A stretch of 55,461 nt of DNA from positions 1 to 55,461 of the forward strand of contig JACREF010000029.1 of assembly GCA_016218365.1 (NCBI GenBank), in the 5' to 3' direction. The notes under the pieces were generated by a model. The model did no database searches. It saw nothing but the letters and a program-made list of their open reading frames with translations, and was not told where the DNA came from. This document shows, in pieces, positions 27,161 to 38,060 of this stretch (its first letter is position 1; every line of letters starts with the position of its first letter). This DNA comes from Gammaproteobacteria bacterium (lineage in GTDB: Bacteria > Pseudomonadota > Gammaproteobacteria > SZUA-140). The position numbers and the translations under genes are program-made.

Positions 27161-27538
27161 ATGGTGGGCATCTTCTCATTTCGCAGCAAACAGGAAAAAC
27201 GCCGTAGCCCGCGCTATGGGGTCGAACAGTTTCTCGTCGTCTATCAAGATGATCTTCTGATCGGGCATATCAAAGACCTGAGCATCACCGGCATGTGCGT
27301 CGCCACCGAGATGGCGTTACCACTGAACAATGTCGCCAGACTGGTGATTGAAATGACGATGCCGGAAGGTGATACCAAGCGGCTGCCCATCAGTTGCCGT
27401 ACCCAATCCATCCGGCCAGCCCCCCAGGGCATCAATCTGGTCGGCTTTCAGTTCATGAGCATGTCGGCAGGCACCACGCGCCGGCTCCAGCACCTGATCT
27501 CGTGTCAGCAAACCCTTCTGGCGCAGCAAAAGCCCTGA
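27161..27538 (+). CDS. PilZ domain protein, predicted c-di-GMP receptor
   Basis: Single-domain protein of 125 residues. Both c-di-GMP-binding motifs are intact: RRSPR (R14xxxR18) and DLSITG (D39xSxxG44). The second half gives the PilZ beta barrel (RLPISCRTQSIRP) and a C-terminal helix. It is a stand-alone receptor, so it probably acts by protein contact. The ATG at 27161 sits close behind AAAGAGG; GTG at 27164 is an alternative with better spacing. It is monocistronic, and the neighbours give no pathway. Confidence 0.92.
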   Translation: MVGIFSFRSKQEKRRSPRYGVEQFLVVYQDDLLIGHIKDLSITGMCVATEMALPLNNVARLVIEMTMPEGDTKRLPISCRTQSIRPAPQGINLVGFQFMSMSAGTTRRLQHLISCQQTLLAQQKP

Positions 27539-27554
27539 CACAGGCCGCTTACCA

Positions 27555-28025
<471 letters not shown>

Positions 28026-28041
28026 TCACCCCCCTGGATGG

Positions 28042-29625
28042 TCACTCCCACTCTATGGTCGCTGGCGGCTTGCTGGAGATATCGTAGGTCACACGTGAGA
28101 TGCCCTTGACCTCATTGATGATGCGGGTCGACACCCGCTCCAGCAGTTCATACGGCAGATGCGCCCAGCGCGCGGTCATGAAATCGATGGTCTCAACCGC
28201 GCGTAGCGCCACCACATAGTCATAACAGCGTGCATCACCGACCACACCGACCGACTTGACCGGCAGAAACACCGCAAAGGCCTGCGCGGTCTTGTCATAC
28301 CAACCGCTGGCACGCAGCTCTTCGATAAATATCGCATCGGCCTGACGCAGGATATCGGCATAGTCCTTCTTCACCTCACCGAGGATACGCACCCCCAGAC
28401 CGGGGCCGGGAAACGGATGGCGATACACCATGTCAGCCGGCAAGCCCAGCTCGACACCGATGCGCCGCACCTCGTCCTTGAACAACTCGCGCAACGGCTC
28501 GATCAGCTTGAGTTGCATGTCCTTGGGCAGACCACCAACATTGTGATGGGACTTGATGACATGGGCCTTGCCGGTCTTGGATCCGGCCGATTCGATGACA
28601 TCGGGATAGATCGTGCCCTGCGCCAGCCAGCGCGCGCTGCTCAGCTTGCCGGACTCCTCCTCGAAGATCTGCACGAACAGCCTGCCGATGATCTTGCGCT
28701 TGGCCTCGGGATCGGCGATCCCGTGCAGGGCGGAGAGGAAACGCTGCTCGGCGTTGATGCGGATCACCTTGACGCCCATATGCTGGGCAAAGATCGCCAT
28801 CACCTGATCGCCTTCATGCAAGCGCAACAGCCCGGTGTCAACAAACACACAGATCAGCTGATCACCGATCGCCTTGTGCAGCAATGCCGCCACCACCGAG
28901 GAATCGACGCCGCCGGACAAACCGAGGATCACCTGATCGCTGCCAACCTGCTCACGGACCTTGCGCATGCCTTCTTCAATGATATTTCCGGCATTCCACA
29001 ATGATGCGCAGCCACAGATATCATGGACGAAACGCGACAGGATGCGCTGTCCCTGCCGGGTATGGGTCACCTCGGGATGGAACTGCAGGCCGTAGAAATT
29101 GCGCACCTCATCCGCCATGCCAGTGATCGGGGCATTGTCGGTACTGGCGATCAGCTTGAATCCGGGCGGCAGGTCGATGACACGATCACCATGGCTCATC
29201 CACACATCCAGCATGCCATAACCTTCGGCCGTGGCATGGTCCTCGATATCGCGCAGCAAGCGCGAATGGCCACGCGCCCGCACCTGGGCATAGCCATATT
29301 CATGATGATCGGCATTCTCCACCCGGCCGCCGAGCTGCGCCGCCATGGTCTGCAGGCCGTAACAGATGCCGAGCACCGGCACACCGAGCTCAAACACACA
29401 CGGCGGGGCATACGGCGCATCATCAGGATTGGTGACCGTCTCCGGGCCTCCGGACAGGATGATGCCCTTGGCCTTAAACTCCCTGACCGATTGCTCATCG
29501 ATATCCCAGGGCATGATCTCCGAATAGACGCCGGCCTCACGCACCCGGCGCGCGATCAGCTGGGTATATTGCGAGCCGAAATCGAGGATCAGGATACGAT
29601 CACGATGAATGTTCTGTTTCGCCAA
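28042..29625 (-). CDS. guaA: GMP synthase (glutamine-hydrolysing)
   Basis: Converts XMP to GMP with glutamine and ATP. It has 527 residues. The class I amidotransferase domain (1-200) carries Cys88 in [12 protein letters not shown] and the HPE of LQFHPEVTH. The PP-loop ATP pyrophosphatase domain has [15 protein letters not shown] (about 231-245). The C-terminal dimerisation domain ends in the conserved KPPATIEWE. It is transcribed after guaB, with a perfect hairpin in the 71-nt gap between them. Confidence 0.98.
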   Translation of the reverse strand: MAKQNIHRDRILILDFGSQYTQLIARRVREAGVYSEIMPWDIDEQSVREFKAKGIILSGGPETVTNPDDAPYAPPCVFELGVPVLGICYGLQTMAAQLGGRVENADHHEYGYAQVRARGHSRLLRDIEDHATAEGYGMLDVWMSHGDRVIDLPPGFKLIASTDNAPITGMADEVRNFYGLQFHPEVTHTRQGQRILSRFVHDICGCASLWNAGNIIEEGMRKVREQVGSDQVILGLSGGVDSSVVAALLHKAIGDQLICVFVDTGLLRLHEGDQVMAIFAQHMGVKVIRINAEQRFLSALHGIADPEAKRKIIGRLFVQIFEEESGKLSSARWLAQGTIYPDVIESAGSKTGKAHVIKSHHNVGGLPKDMQLKLIEPLRELFKDEVRRIGVELGLPADMVYRHPFPGPGLGVRILGEVKKDYADILRQADAIFIEELRASGWYDKTAQAFAVFLPVKSVGVVGDARCYDYVVALRAVETIDFMTARWAHLPYELLERVSTRIINEVKGISRVTYDISSKPPATIEWE

Positions 29626-29648
29626 GGCGTTCTCCCCATTGCTTAAAC

Positions 29649-29676
29649 CAAACTGCCGGGCAAACCCGGCAGTTTG
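29649..29676 (-). terminator. Perfect 12-bp hairpin between guaB and guaA
   Basis: CAAACTGCCGGG (29649-29660) and CCCGGCAGTTTG (29665-29676) pair exactly around CAAA. On the minus strand it is followed by GTTTAAGC rather than a T-run, so partial termination or mRNA stabilisation between the two cistrons fits better than full termination. Confidence 0.6.
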
Positions 29677-29696
29677 AGTAGTAATTTTGTCAGCCG

Positions 29697-31157
29697 TCAG
29701 TCGATCCGGTAATTCGGTGGCTCTTTGGTGATCGTCACGTCATGCACGTGACTCTCCTTCATGCCGGCACCGGTGACACGGACAAAACGCGGTTTGCTGC
29801 GCATCTCCTCGATGTCCTGGCAACCGGTATACCCCATGCTGGCACGCAGGCCACCCATCATCTGATGCACGATCGCCAGCATGCCACCCTTGTACGGCAC
29901 CCGGCCCTCGATGCCCTCCGGCACCAGTTTCTCGGCCTCGCCGCCTTCCTGGAAATAGCGGTCACTGGAGCCGTTCTTCGCGGCCATCGCCCCCAGCGAC
30001 CCCATGCCGCGGTAGGCCTTGTACGAGCGCCCTTGATACAACTCGACCTCACCCGGTGATTCCTCGGTACCGGCAAACATGCCACCGATCATCACTGAAT
30101 GCGCGCCGGCGACGATGGCCTTGGCGATGTCGCCGGAAAAACGGATGCCGCCATCGGCGATCAGCGGGATACCCTTGCCCTGCAGCGCCTGGGCCACATT
30201 CGAGATCGCAGTGATCTGCGGCACACCGACCCCGGTGACGATACGGGTGGTGCAGATCGATCCCGGACCAATGCCAACCTTGACCGCATCGGCGCCGGCA
30301 TCGGCCAGCGCCAGCGCCGCCTCGGCGGTGGCAATATTGCCGCCAATGACCTGGACCTTCGGATAACGCTGCTTGACCCATGCCACCTTGTCCAGCACCT
30401 TCTGCGAATGGCCGTGGGCGGTATCGACGATGATGACATCGACCCCGGCTTCGATCAGCGCCGCGGCCCGCTCATCCATATCGGTGCCGATCGCCGCCCC
30501 GACGCGCAGCCGGCCCTGACTGTCCTTGCAGGCATTCGGGAAATCGGATGACTTCTGGATATCCTTGACCGTGATCATGCCGCGCAGCTGGAAGGCCTTG
30601 TTGACGACCAGCACCTTCTCGATGCGATGTTTGTGCAGCAACGCCACGACCTGCTCGCGGGTTGCGCCTTCCTCCACCGTCACCAGCCGCTCCTTCGGCG
30701 TCATGATATTGGAGACCGGGCTGTCATAACGCGTCTCGAAACGCAGGTCACGCCGGGTCACGATACCAACCAGCTCATCTGCGCCTTGCACCACCGGCAC
30801 CCCGGAGATGTTGTAGGCGCGGGTCAGATCCAGCACCTGGCGGATACTGGTGTCCGGCGACACGGTGATCGGGCTCTTGATGACACCGCTTTCATATTTC
30901 TTGACCCGCAACACCTCGGCCGCCTGCTGGTCAATGGTCATGTTCTTGTGGATGATCCCGACCCCGCCTTCCTGGGCCAGCGCGATCGCCAGCCGTGCCT
31001 CGGTCACGGTATCCATCGCCGCCGACAGCAACGGGATGTTCATCTTGATGGAGCGGGTCAGCTGGGTCCGCAGGCTGACCTCCTTGGGCATGACCAGCGA
31101 ATGGTCCGGGATCAGCAGCACATCATCAAACGTCAGGGCATCCTGGGCAATACGCAT
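29697..31157 (-). CDS. guaB: IMP dehydrogenase
   Basis: Oxidises IMP to XMP with NAD, the committed step to GMP. It has 486 residues. The TIM barrel is interrupted by a two-CBS Bateman domain (about 95-205: [29 protein letters not shown]). The catalytic loop [15 protein letters not shown] holds the active Cys. [17 protein letters not shown] binds the phosphate, and the flap near [10 protein letters not shown] is conserved. The start follows GGTGGGAG and a good divergent promoter. No Pur-box operator is recognised. Confidence 0.98.
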   Translation of the reverse strand: MRIAQDALTFDDVLLIPDHSLVMPKEVSLRTQLTRSIKMNIPLLSAAMDTVTEARLAIALAQEGGVGIIHKNMTIDQQAAEVLRVKKYESGVIKSPITVSPDTSIRQVLDLTRAYNISGVPVVQGADELVGIVTRRDLRFETRYDSPVSNIMTPKERLVTVEEGATREQVVALLHKHRIEKVLVVNKAFQLRGMITVKDIQKSSDFPNACKDSQGRLRVGAAIGTDMDERAAALIEAGVDVIIVDTAHGHSQKVLDKVAWVKQRYPKVQVIGGNIATAEAALALADAGADAVKVGIGPGSICTTRIVTGVGVPQITAISNVAQALQGKGIPLIADGGIRFSGDIAKAIVAGAHSVMIGGMFAGTEESPGEVELYQGRSYKAYRGMGSLGAMAAKNGSSDRYFQEGGEAEKLVPEGIEGRVPYKGGMLAIVHQMMGGLRASMGYTGCQDIEEMRSKPRFVRVTGAGMKESHVHDVTITKEPPNYRID

Positions 31158-31193
31158 ACGAAACTCCCACCTGCACAGATAAAATAACCTTCT

Positions 31194-31222
31194 ATATTAA
31201 CTCGTTGGCCGCCTGCCGTAAA
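31194..31222 (-). promoter_or_regulatory. Promoter candidate for guaB
   Basis: Read on the minus strand: -35 TTTACG (31222-31217), 17-bp spacer, -10 TAATAT (31199-31194). It lies about 40 nt before the guaB ATG and is divergent from the xseA promoter. Confidence 0.55.
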
Positions 31223-31239
31223 CCGCGGCAAACCGCCCT

Positions 31240-31268
31240 TTGGCCATTCCCGCATCATCGGCTATGAT
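31240..31268 (+). promoter_or_regulatory. Promoter candidate for xseA
   Basis: -35 TTGGCC (31240-31245), 17-bp spacer, -10 TATGAT (31263-31268). The predicted start near 31275 falls at the xseA ATG (31276), so the mRNA would be nearly leaderless, or translation begins at 31297. Confidence 0.45.
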
Positions 31269-31275
31269 GACGGCC

Positions 31276-32646
31276 ATGAGCTCTGACAACCCAGGCATGG
31301 ATATCGTTCCGCAGAAAAAGATTTTCACTGTTTCCCAGCTGAATTGCAGCGTCAGGCTGCTGATTGAAGGTGAATTCCCGTCAATCTGGGTCAGCGGCGA
31401 GATCTCGAACCTGGCCCGTCCCAGCTCCGGGCATCTGTATTTCACGCTGAAGGATGCCGATGCCCAGGTCCGCTGCGCGATGTTCAAGGGCCGCAACCAG
31501 CTGCTGCGCGCCAACCCGGCCCATGGCATGCAGGTGCTGGTACGGGGCCGGATCAGCCTGTATGAACCGCGCGGCGACTACCAGCTGATCGTTGAACATA
31601 TGGAAGAGGCTGGCGACGGGGCGCTGCGGCGCGCCTTCGAGGAGCTGAAGGCCAGGCTGGCCACCGAGGGGCTGTTTGCCGCCGACACCAAGCGGCCGTT
31701 GCCGGCGCTGCCCCGACAGATCGGCCTGATCACCTCGCCCACCGGCGCCGTGATCCAGGACATGCTGACGATCCTGCGCCGGCGTTTCCCGGCGATCCCG
31801 GTCGTCCTCTATCCGGTCCCGGTCCAGGGCAAGGGCGCCGCCCGCGACATCGCGCGGATGATCGACCTGGCCGGGTCACGCCAGGAATGCGATGTGTTGA
31901 TCCTGGCCCGGGGGGGCGGTTCGCTGGAGGACCTGTGGGCCTTCAACGAAGAGGCCGTCGCCCGCGCCATCCAGCGCTGCCCGCTGCCACTGGTGTCGGC
32001 GGTCGGCCATGAGACCGATGTCACCATCGCCGACTTCGTCGCCGACCTGCGGGCGCCGACACCCAGCGGCGCGGCCGAGCTGGTGGTGCCGGATCGCCAT
32101 AGCTGGCTGCAGACACTGACGCAGATCGAACACCGGCTGTCACGCCAGATCCGCCACCACCTGGCCGGGTCGGCCCAGCGTCAGCGCTGGCTGCTGGGCC
32201 GGCTGCAGCGCCAGCATCCTGGTCACCGGCTGCAGGCACAGATGCAACACCTCGACCAGCTCGAAGCCCGCATGGTGCGCAGCCTGCAGCAGACGTTGCG
32301 CCAGCGCCTGGCGCAACTCAACACCACCGCGGCCGGCCTGCAGCGCCACAACCCGCAACACCGTATCGACAACTACCATGACCGGTTCAGCGCGCTGCAG
32401 CGCCAGCTGACATTGCTGGTTGGCCAGCAGCTCAGGACGCGCCGCCACCAGCTGTCGGCGCTGGGACGTGCGCTGGATGCCATCAGCCCTCTGGCCACAC
32501 TGGGGCGCGGTTATGCCATAGTGCGCACCCTGCCGCAGCGGCAGATCGTGCGTCAGGCGCATACACTGCACATCGGGGCCGCCGTTGAGACACAACTGGC
32601 CGAAGGCAGGTTTATCAGCACCGTGACCGCTACCCATGAAAGCTAG
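31276..32646 (+). CDS. xseA: Exodeoxyribonuclease VII large subunit
   Basis: Catalytic subunit of the single-strand DNA exonuclease. The N-terminal OB fold is FTVSQLNCSVRLL...WVSGEISN (about 20-115). The nuclease core includes ITSPTGAVIQDMLTILRRRFP and RGGGSLEDLWAFNEE. SAVGHETDVTIADFVADLRAPTPSGAAE is the family signature, followed by a long coiled region. Start candidates are 31276 (456 residues), 31297, which fits family N-termini well, and TTG 31240. The small subunit xseB is not in the window. It overlaps the M23 gene by 11 nt. Confidence 0.95.
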   Translation: MSSDNPGMDIVPQKKIFTVSQLNCSVRLLIEGEFPSIWVSGEISNLARPSSGHLYFTLKDADAQVRCAMFKGRNQLLRANPAHGMQVLVRGRISLYEPRGDYQLIVEHMEEAGDGALRRAFEELKARLATEGLFAADTKRPLPALPRQIGLITSPTGAVIQDMLTILRRRFPAIPVVLYPVPVQGKGAARDIARMIDLAGSRQECDVLILARGGGSLEDLWAFNEEAVARAIQRCPLPLVSAVGHETDVTIADFVADLRAPTPSGAAELVVPDRHSWLQTLTQIEHRLSRQIRHHLAGSAQRQRWLLGRLQRQHPGHRLQAQMQHLDQLEARMVRSLQQTLRQRLAQLNTTAAGLQRHNPQHRIDNYHDRFSALQRQLTLLVGQQLRTRRHQLSALGRALDAISPLATLGRGYAIVRTLPQRQIVRQAHTLHIGAAVETQLAEGRFISTVTATHES

Positions 32647-33487
32647 AACTGTTCTGTATACGCTGGCCCTGCTGGCATCCTGCCTGCTGCAGGCCAGCGA
32701 GCTGCCCACCGAGGCCGCGGTGCCCGGCGGTATCGTCATCCTGCCACTGACGGGTATCGATCCGGCCACCACCCGCGTCTTCTACAATGAGCAGCGGGTG
32801 ATGCTGGTTGCCAATGACCAGCGCTGGTATGCGGTGGTCGGCATACCGTTATCAGCCGCACCCGGACCACAACACGTCGTCATCGATGAACAGGGGCAGC
32901 AACGCCAGTTGGATTTCACCATCGTCGACAAGAGCTATCCGACCCAACGCCTGACGGTTGAGGAAAGGCATGTCCATCCCAGCAAAAAGGAGCTGGCGCG
33001 CATCGAGCGTGAAGCAAAGATTATTCAGGCTGCATTCCGCCACTGGAGCGATGCCAGCGATATCCCGCTCAGGATGGCGGCACCGCTGCCGGGTGAACGC
33101 AGCAGCTCGTTCGGACTGCGTCGCATCTTCAATGGCGAGGCGCGCAACCCGCACAGCGGCATGGACATCGCCGCCAGCGAGGGCACCCCGATTCAGGCCC
33201 CGGCCACTGGCACCGTCATCAACACCGGCGATTATTTCTTCAATGGCAAATCGGTATTCATCGATCACGGCCAGGGCCTGATCACCATGTACTGCCATCT
33301 GAGCAAGATTGCAGTCAAGAAAGGTCAACGGATCAAACCCGGTGAAATCCTGGGGCAGGTTGGCAAGACCGGTCGTGCCACCGGCGCCCATCTGCACTGG
33401 AGCGTCAGCCTCAACAATACCCGTATCGATCCGGTGCTGGTGCTGAATGACAGCGTTGCACAGGCAACGGGTGCCGCGGCACCATAA
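32636..33487 (+). CDS. M23-family metallopeptidase, periplasmic
   Basis: Zinc endopeptidase of the LytM type for peptidoglycan cross-links, 283 residues. It has a signal peptide (1-20), a beta-rich N-terminal domain (about 25-110) and a helical linker. The M23 domain (about 150-270) carries all metal and catalytic residues: H173 and D177 (HSGMD), H221 (YCHLS), and H252 and H254 (AHLHW), so it should be active rather than an EnvC-type activator. It overlaps xseA by 11 nt and converges on der. Confidence 0.93.
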   Translation: MKARTVLYTLALLASCLLQASELPTEAAVPGGIVILPLTGIDPATTRVFYNEQRVMLVANDQRWYAVVGIPLSAAPGPQHVVIDEQGQQRQLDFTIVDKSYPTQRLTVEERHVHPSKKELARIEREAKIIQAAFRHWSDASDIPLRMAAPLPGERSSSFGLRRIFNGEARNPHSGMDIAASEGTPIQAPATGTVINTGDYFFNGKSVFIDHGQGLITMYCHLSKIAVKKGQRIKPGEILGQVGKTGRATGAHLHWSVSLNNTRIDPVLVLNDSVAQATGAAAP

Positions 33488-33496
33488 CGACCCGGG

Positions 33497-34897
33497 TCAG
33501 GTCCTCTTTTTCAGCATCTTCTTGAAACGCTTGCGCCGCTGCAGCTGGCGCGTGGTCAGGACATTGCGGCGCCCCTTGAACGGGTTGTCACCGCTCTTGA
33601 ACTCGATACGGATCGGCGTGCCGATGATATCGAGACGCTCGCGGAAAAAATTCTCCAGATAACGACGGTAGGCGCCCGGTACCTCGGCGGTCTGATTGCC
33701 ATGGATGACGATCACGGGCGGGAACGCCCCCCCCTGATGGGCATAACGCAGCTTGATGCGCCGGCCATGCACCAGCGGCGGCTGATGCTGGGCGATCGCC
33801 TGCTCGAGCAGCCGGGTCAATTCCGGCGTCGCCATCGACAGACCGGCGGCGGCATACGACCGGTCGACCGAGCGCATCAGCTCACCGACACCGCTGCCAT
33901 GTAACGCCGAGATGAAATGCAACGGCGCAAACGAAATAAAGTCCAGCCTCCGCTCCAGCTCGCTGCGGATGGCGTCGCGCGCATCCTGGGTCAGGCCATC
34001 CCATTTATTGATGCCCAGCACCAGCGCCTTGCCATTCTCCAGCACCAGGCCGAGCAGGTGGGCATCCTGATCGGAGATCCCCTGCCGGGCATCAAGCACC
34101 ATCACCACCACATGGGCAATACTGATCGCCTGCAGCGTCTTGACGATGCTGAACTTCTCGATCATATCGTCGACACGGGAGCGGCGCCGGATGCCGGCGG
34201 TATCGATCAGCGTGTATTGAGTGCCATCGCGCTCAAAGGGGATCGCGATGCTGTCGCGGGTGGTACCCGGCTCATTGAATGCAATGACCCGGTCCTCGCC
34301 CAGCAGGCGGTTGACCAGCGTCGACTTGCCGACATTGGGGCGGCCAACGATGGCGATGCGGATCCCCGGATACTGTTCCTCTGCATCAAGCTCTCCATCC
34401 GTAGCGCCTGGCAAGGATGCCAGCACATCATGGATCATCTGCGACACGTTATCGCCATGCGCCGCCGAGATCACATGCAGTTCATGGATGCCCAGCTCGA
34501 CAAAATCGGCGCTGGTCATGGCCGGGTCACGCCCTTCCGATTTATTGACCACCAGCACGATACGCTTGCCACTGCTGCGCAACAGCCGCAGGATCGATTG
34601 ATCGGCCGGCGTCAGCCCGGCACGGCCATCGACCAGGAACAACAGCACACTGGCCTCTTCGATGGCCTGCGCGACCTGCAGGTCCATCTGGCGCTCGATG
34701 CCGCCATGCTCCTCGGTCAGCCCGCCGGTATCGATGACGATGTACGGGCGATCACCGACCCGCCCCACACCATAGATACGGTCACGGGTCAGGCCAGGCA
34801 GATCAGCTACCAGCGCATTACGCGACCGGGTCAGGAAATTGAACAACGTGGACTTGCCGACATTGGGACGACCGATCAGCGCAATCACAGGTTTCAT
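33497..34897 (-). CDS. der: Ribosome-associated GTPase Der (EngA)
   Basis: Double-domain GTPase for 50S ribosome assembly, 466 residues. GTPase 1 has GRPNVGKST (8-16) and [12 protein letters not shown]; GTPase 2 has GRPNVGKST again (near 185), [19 protein letters not shown] and NKWDG. A C-terminal KH-like domain follows ([18 protein letters not shown]). The Lys/Arg-rich end ([12 protein letters not shown]) is usual. It is the last gene of the hisS-yfgM-bamB-der run, 52 nt behind bamB. Confidence 0.98.
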   Translation of the reverse strand: MKPVIALIGRPNVGKSTLFNFLTRSRNALVADLPGLTRDRIYGVGRVGDRPYIVIDTGGLTEEHGGIERQMDLQVAQAIEEASVLLFLVDGRAGLTPADQSILRLLRSSGKRIVLVVNKSEGRDPAMTSADFVELGIHELHVISAAHGDNVSQMIHDVLASLPGATDGELDAEEQYPGIRIAIVGRPNVGKSTLVNRLLGEDRVIAFNEPGTTRDSIAIPFERDGTQYTLIDTAGIRRRSRVDDMIEKFSIVKTLQAISIAHVVVMVLDARQGISDQDAHLLGLVLENGKALVLGINKWDGLTQDARDAIRSELERRLDFISFAPLHFISALHGSGVGELMRSVDRSYAAAGLSMATPELTRLLEQAIAQHQPPLVHGRRIKLRYAHQGGAFPPVIVIHGNQTAEVPGAYRRYLENFFRERLDIIGTPIRIEFKSGDNPFKGRRNVLTTRQLQRRKRFKKMLKKRT

Positions 34898-34949
34898 TAC
34901 TAGCGTCCCATATACAGTGCTGACGGGAAACAGTCCCGTCAGCCGCAGA

Positions 34950-36089
34950 TCAATGCCTGGTGAGTCTCAGTGCTGCAACATGCCCCGCCTGATCCATGAC
35001 ATAGATCCGGTCATCGGCCAACAACGGGCGTGCGGTGATCGGTCTTCTGCCCAGACGATAGCGGCCCACCATATGACCATCGACAGCAGACAGCACATGC
35101 AGATACCCTTCGCCATCCCCCACTACCAGCAGATCATGAGCCACCAGCGGTGGACTGAGCTGGCGATGCAGCAGATCCTCCTGCTTCCACATGACACTGC
35201 CGGTGCTGCGCTCCAGCGCCCACAGGGTGTCATTGTTACTGCCCAGATACAGCGTCTTGTCATCCGCAGCCATGCCGACATGGGTTGCAACATCGCTGGT
35301 CCAGACCAGCCTGCCGCTCACCGGGCTGATGGCTACAGTACGCCCCTGGAAGGCGCTGGCATACAACATGCCATCAAACAACAGCGGATCGGCATCGACA
35401 TCAACGACCCGCTCCAGCTCGGAACGCCCCTGCGGCGCCGCCACCACCGTTTCCCATTGTTGCCGACCATCACCCAGCGACAGCGCCACCATCCTGCCGC
35501 TGGACGTGCCAACCAGCAACTGCTCGCCACTGACCAGCGGCCGGCCTTCGCTGTACAAGGTCAAGGCCGGTTCATTGCCTTCTTCCTGCCACAACTGACG
35601 ACCACTGACGGCATCCAGCGCATGTATCCCCCCGTCGGCCGTGCGCACCACGACACTGTTCTGCGCCACCACCGGCGCCGACAGGATCGATGAGGACAAC
35701 ACGCTGTGCCAGCGTAACTGCCCGTCTTCGTTGACGGCAAACACATCACCATTCAAGGTGCCTGCCACCAGCAAGCCGCCACCACTGCCGACACCGGCGC
35801 TGAGCGGCATGCCAAGGTCAGTGGCCCATACGCGGGCACCACTGCGCCAGTCCAGCGCCACCAGCCGCCCGGCCGGCTCAACCACGACCAGCCGGTCTGC
35901 CGTCAGGGACGGCACCAGACGCAGATCCTGCTGGGGAGATTTCAGCGCATACTTGGCCTGCCAGACCACATCCACCGCAACGGTCGGCGTGAACTTTTCC
36001 AGCTGCGCCGGCTTCAGCACCTCCTCACCATCCGTGGCACAACCGCTCAGCACCACCAGCGCCATCAATACCAGGGCTCTCATCGCCAT
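34950..36089 (-). CDS. bamB: Outer-membrane protein assembly lipoprotein BamB
   Basis: PQQ-like beta-propeller lipoprotein of the BAM complex, 379 residues from the ATG at 36089; the next ATG (36083) is equally possible. The signal peptide ends in LSGC (lipobox). Propeller repeats recur, with W-x-x-D or W-x-x-x motifs such as [20 protein letters not shown] and [10 protein letters not shown]. It begins one base behind the yfgM stop. The yfgM-bamB-der order matches many gammaproteobacteria. Confidence 0.96.
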   Translation of the reverse strand: MAMRALVLMALVVLSGCATDGEEVLKPAQLEKFTPTVAVDVVWQAKYALKSPQQDLRLVPSLTADRLVVVEPAGRLVALDWRSGARVWATDLGMPLSAGVGSGGGLLVAGTLNGDVFAVNEDGQLRWHSVLSSSILSAPVVAQNSVVVRTADGGIHALDAVSGRQLWQEEGNEPALTLYSEGRPLVSGEQLLVGTSSGRMVALSLGDGRQQWETVVAAPQGRSELERVVDVDADPLLFDGMLYASAFQGRTVAISPVSGRLVWTSDVATHVGMAADDKTLYLGSNNDTLWALERSTGSVMWKQEDLLHRQLSPPLVAHDLLVVGDGEGYLHVLSAVDGHMVGRYRLGRRPITARPLLADDRIYVMDQAGHVAALRLTRH

Positions 36090-36090
36090 A

Positions 36091-36717
36091 TCAACTGCCA
36101 AGGTTATCAAGCTTCATCTGCAACAGGGTACGGTTGTCTTCGGGCTGCAACGCCTGCAGTGCCGCAGTGTAGGCCTGCCTGGCCTGCTGGGGCTGATGCA
36201 TGGCGTGATACACATCACCAAGCGTCTCCTGCAACACCGCGCGGAAGGCATCGGTCTTGATCTCGGTCAATAATGGCACGGCCAGGTTCGGCTTGCCCTC
36301 GGCGACCAGCACTCGGGCCAGACGCAGGCGCGCAGTGATCTCGATATCCGGTTGGTCACAGTTGTCCACCACCCACTGCAGCTTGGCGTGCGCGGCGCCC
36401 AGGTCGTTGCCATCGACATAGACCCTGGCCATCGCCAGCGCGGCCAATGCTGCATAATTGGAGCGTGGATACTTGCTGACCAGCGTACCACCAATCTGCA
36501 GGACTGACTGGGTGCGATTCTCCTTCAAGGCATTGCCGAGTTCGCTGTAGATCTGCGAGGCCGCCTGGCGCTGGCTCTCCTGATAACCCTGCCAGCCCCG
36601 GTAACCAAATACCGCGGCAAACCCCAGCAGGGTGCCGACGATGACGATCTTGTGATTGTCGCGCCACCACTTCTTCAGTTCTTCGAGTTGTTGCTCTTCT
36701 GTTTCAAAATCCGACAT
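36091..36717 (-). CDS. yfgM: YfgM-family tetratricopeptide protein
   Basis: Inner-membrane ancillary protein near the Sec translocon and periplasmic chaperones, 208 residues. The cytosolic start MSDFETEEQQLEELKKWWRDN precedes one transmembrane helix (about 22-40, HKIVIVGTLLGFAAVFGYRG). The periplasmic remainder is TPR-like, with helical pairs such as YAALAALAMARVYVDGNDL and QETLGDVYHAMHQP. It lies 14 nt behind hisS and directly before bamB. Confidence 0.93.
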   Translation of the reverse strand: MSDFETEEQQLEELKKWWRDNHKIVIVGTLLGFAAVFGYRGWQGYQESQRQAASQIYSELGNALKENRTQSVLQIGGTLVSKYPRSNYAALAALAMARVYVDGNDLGAAHAKLQWVVDNCDQPDIEITARLRLARVLVAEGKPNLAVPLLTEIKTDAFRAVLQETLGDVYHAMHQPQQARQAYTAALQALQPEDNRTLLQMKLDNLGS

Positions 36718-36731
36718 TGTTCACCCTCGCT

Positions 36732-38021
36732 CTACTTCACGTTTGCAGTATCCAGCCACGCCGTCAGGTGGCGCAGCAATTCGTCCTGTGCCAGGGCCAG
36801 CTGGGGCCGCTCCTCGCGCAGGTATTTGATGGCTGTCTTGCCATCACGCAGCTCGTCTTCACCCAGCACCAGCGCCAGCGCGGCGCCGCAGCGATCGGCT
36901 CGCTTGAGCTGGTTTTTGAACCCGCCGCCGCCACAATGAACCCTGAGCCGCAGTACCGGCAACTGGTCGCGCAGACGCTCGGCCAGCAACAGGCCATGAC
37001 GCTCAGCCGCCGCGCCTACCATCACCAGATAGGCATGCGGCGCACCATGATCCGCCACACTGCCCTGCTCCAGCACCAGCGCCAGCAGCCGCTCGATGCC
37101 GAGGGCAAAGCCGGCGGCCGGCGTCGGCCGCCCCCCCAGTTGTTCGACCAGACCGTCATAGCGCCCGCCGGCACATACTGTACCCTGGGCGCCGAGCCGG
37201 GTGGTCACCCATTCAAACACGGTCTTTTGATAATAATCCAGGCCCCGTACCAGCCGCGGATTGATACGATAGCGTACACCGGCGGCCTCAAGCAGCGCGC
37301 ACAACTGATCGAAATGCTCCCGCGCCTCATGATCCAGATGATCGCCAAGGCGCGGCGCCCCTTCGATCAGCGACTGCAGCGCCGGGTTCTTGCTGTCGAG
37401 GATCCGCAACGGATTGCTGTGCAGCCGGCGCAGGCTGTCTTCATCAAGCTGTGCATGATGCGCCAGCAGATAGGCCACCAGCTTCTCGCGATAGTCACTG
37501 CGCGCCACCGCACTGCCCAGCGAATTGAGCTGCAGTTCAAGCACGTCCTGCAGGCCGAGGCGGCGCCACAGCCGCGCCGTCATCAGGATCATCTCGGCCT
37601 CGATGTCCGGCCCGGCAAACCCGAAGGCCTCGACACCGAACTGGTGAAACTGACGATAGCGCCCCTTCTGCGGCCGCTCATGGCGGAACATCGGGCCGCC
37701 ATACCACAGCCGTTGCTCCTGGTTATGCAGCAGCCCGCCTTCGATACAGGCCCGCACACAGCTGGCCGTGCCTTCCGGCCGCAGGCTCAGGCTGTCGCCA
37801 TTGCGATCCTCGAAGGTATACATCTCCTTCTCGACGATGTCGGTAACCTCACCGATGGTGCGGATGAACAGCTCGGTCTTCTCGACCAGCGGCATGCGGA
37901 TCTCATCGTAGGCATAGGCCGCCATCAACGCGCGCCAGGCCGCCTCCAGCGTCTGCCAGGCCGGCGTCGCGTCGGGCAGCAGGTCATGCATGCCGCGTAT
38001 CGCCTGAATATTGTGTGCCAC
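36732..38021 (-). CDS. hisS: Histidyl-tRNA synthetase
   Basis: Class II synthetase of 429 residues. Motif 2 is [20 protein letters not shown], and the histidine A loop is [27 protein letters not shown] and the motif-3 region GFALGIERL are intact, and the anticodon domain starts at about 330. The start is GTG at 38021 behind AAAGG. It follows ispG by 39 nt on the same strand and leads the yfgM-bamB-der run. Confidence 0.97.
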   Translation of the reverse strand: MAHNIQAIRGMHDLLPDATPAWQTLEAAWRALMAAYAYDEIRMPLVEKTELFIRTIGEVTDIVEKEMYTFEDRNGDSLSLRPEGTASCVRACIEGGLLHNQEQRLWYGGPMFRHERPQKGRYRQFHQFGVEAFGFAGPDIEAEMILMTARLWRRLGLQDVLELQLNSLGSAVARSDYREKLVAYLLAHHAQLDEDSLRRLHSNPLRILDSKNPALQSLIEGAPRLGDHLDHEAREHFDQLCALLEAAGVRYRINPRLVRGLDYYQKTVFEWVTTRLGAQGTVCAGGRYDGLVEQLGGRPTPAAGFALGIERLLALVLEQGSVADHGAPHAYLVMVGAAAERHGLLLAERLRDQLPVLRLRVHCGGGGFKNQLKRADRCGAALALVLGEDELRDGKTAIKYLREERPQLALAQDELLRHLTAWLDTANVK

Positions 38022-38060
38022 GTTGTCAACCTTTCAAGGTATCTGTACCGCTCCACCGGA

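Noticed and set aside
33917-34903. A 328-codon plus-strand open frame
   Set aside because: It is antisense to der; its translation is low-complexity and matches no family.
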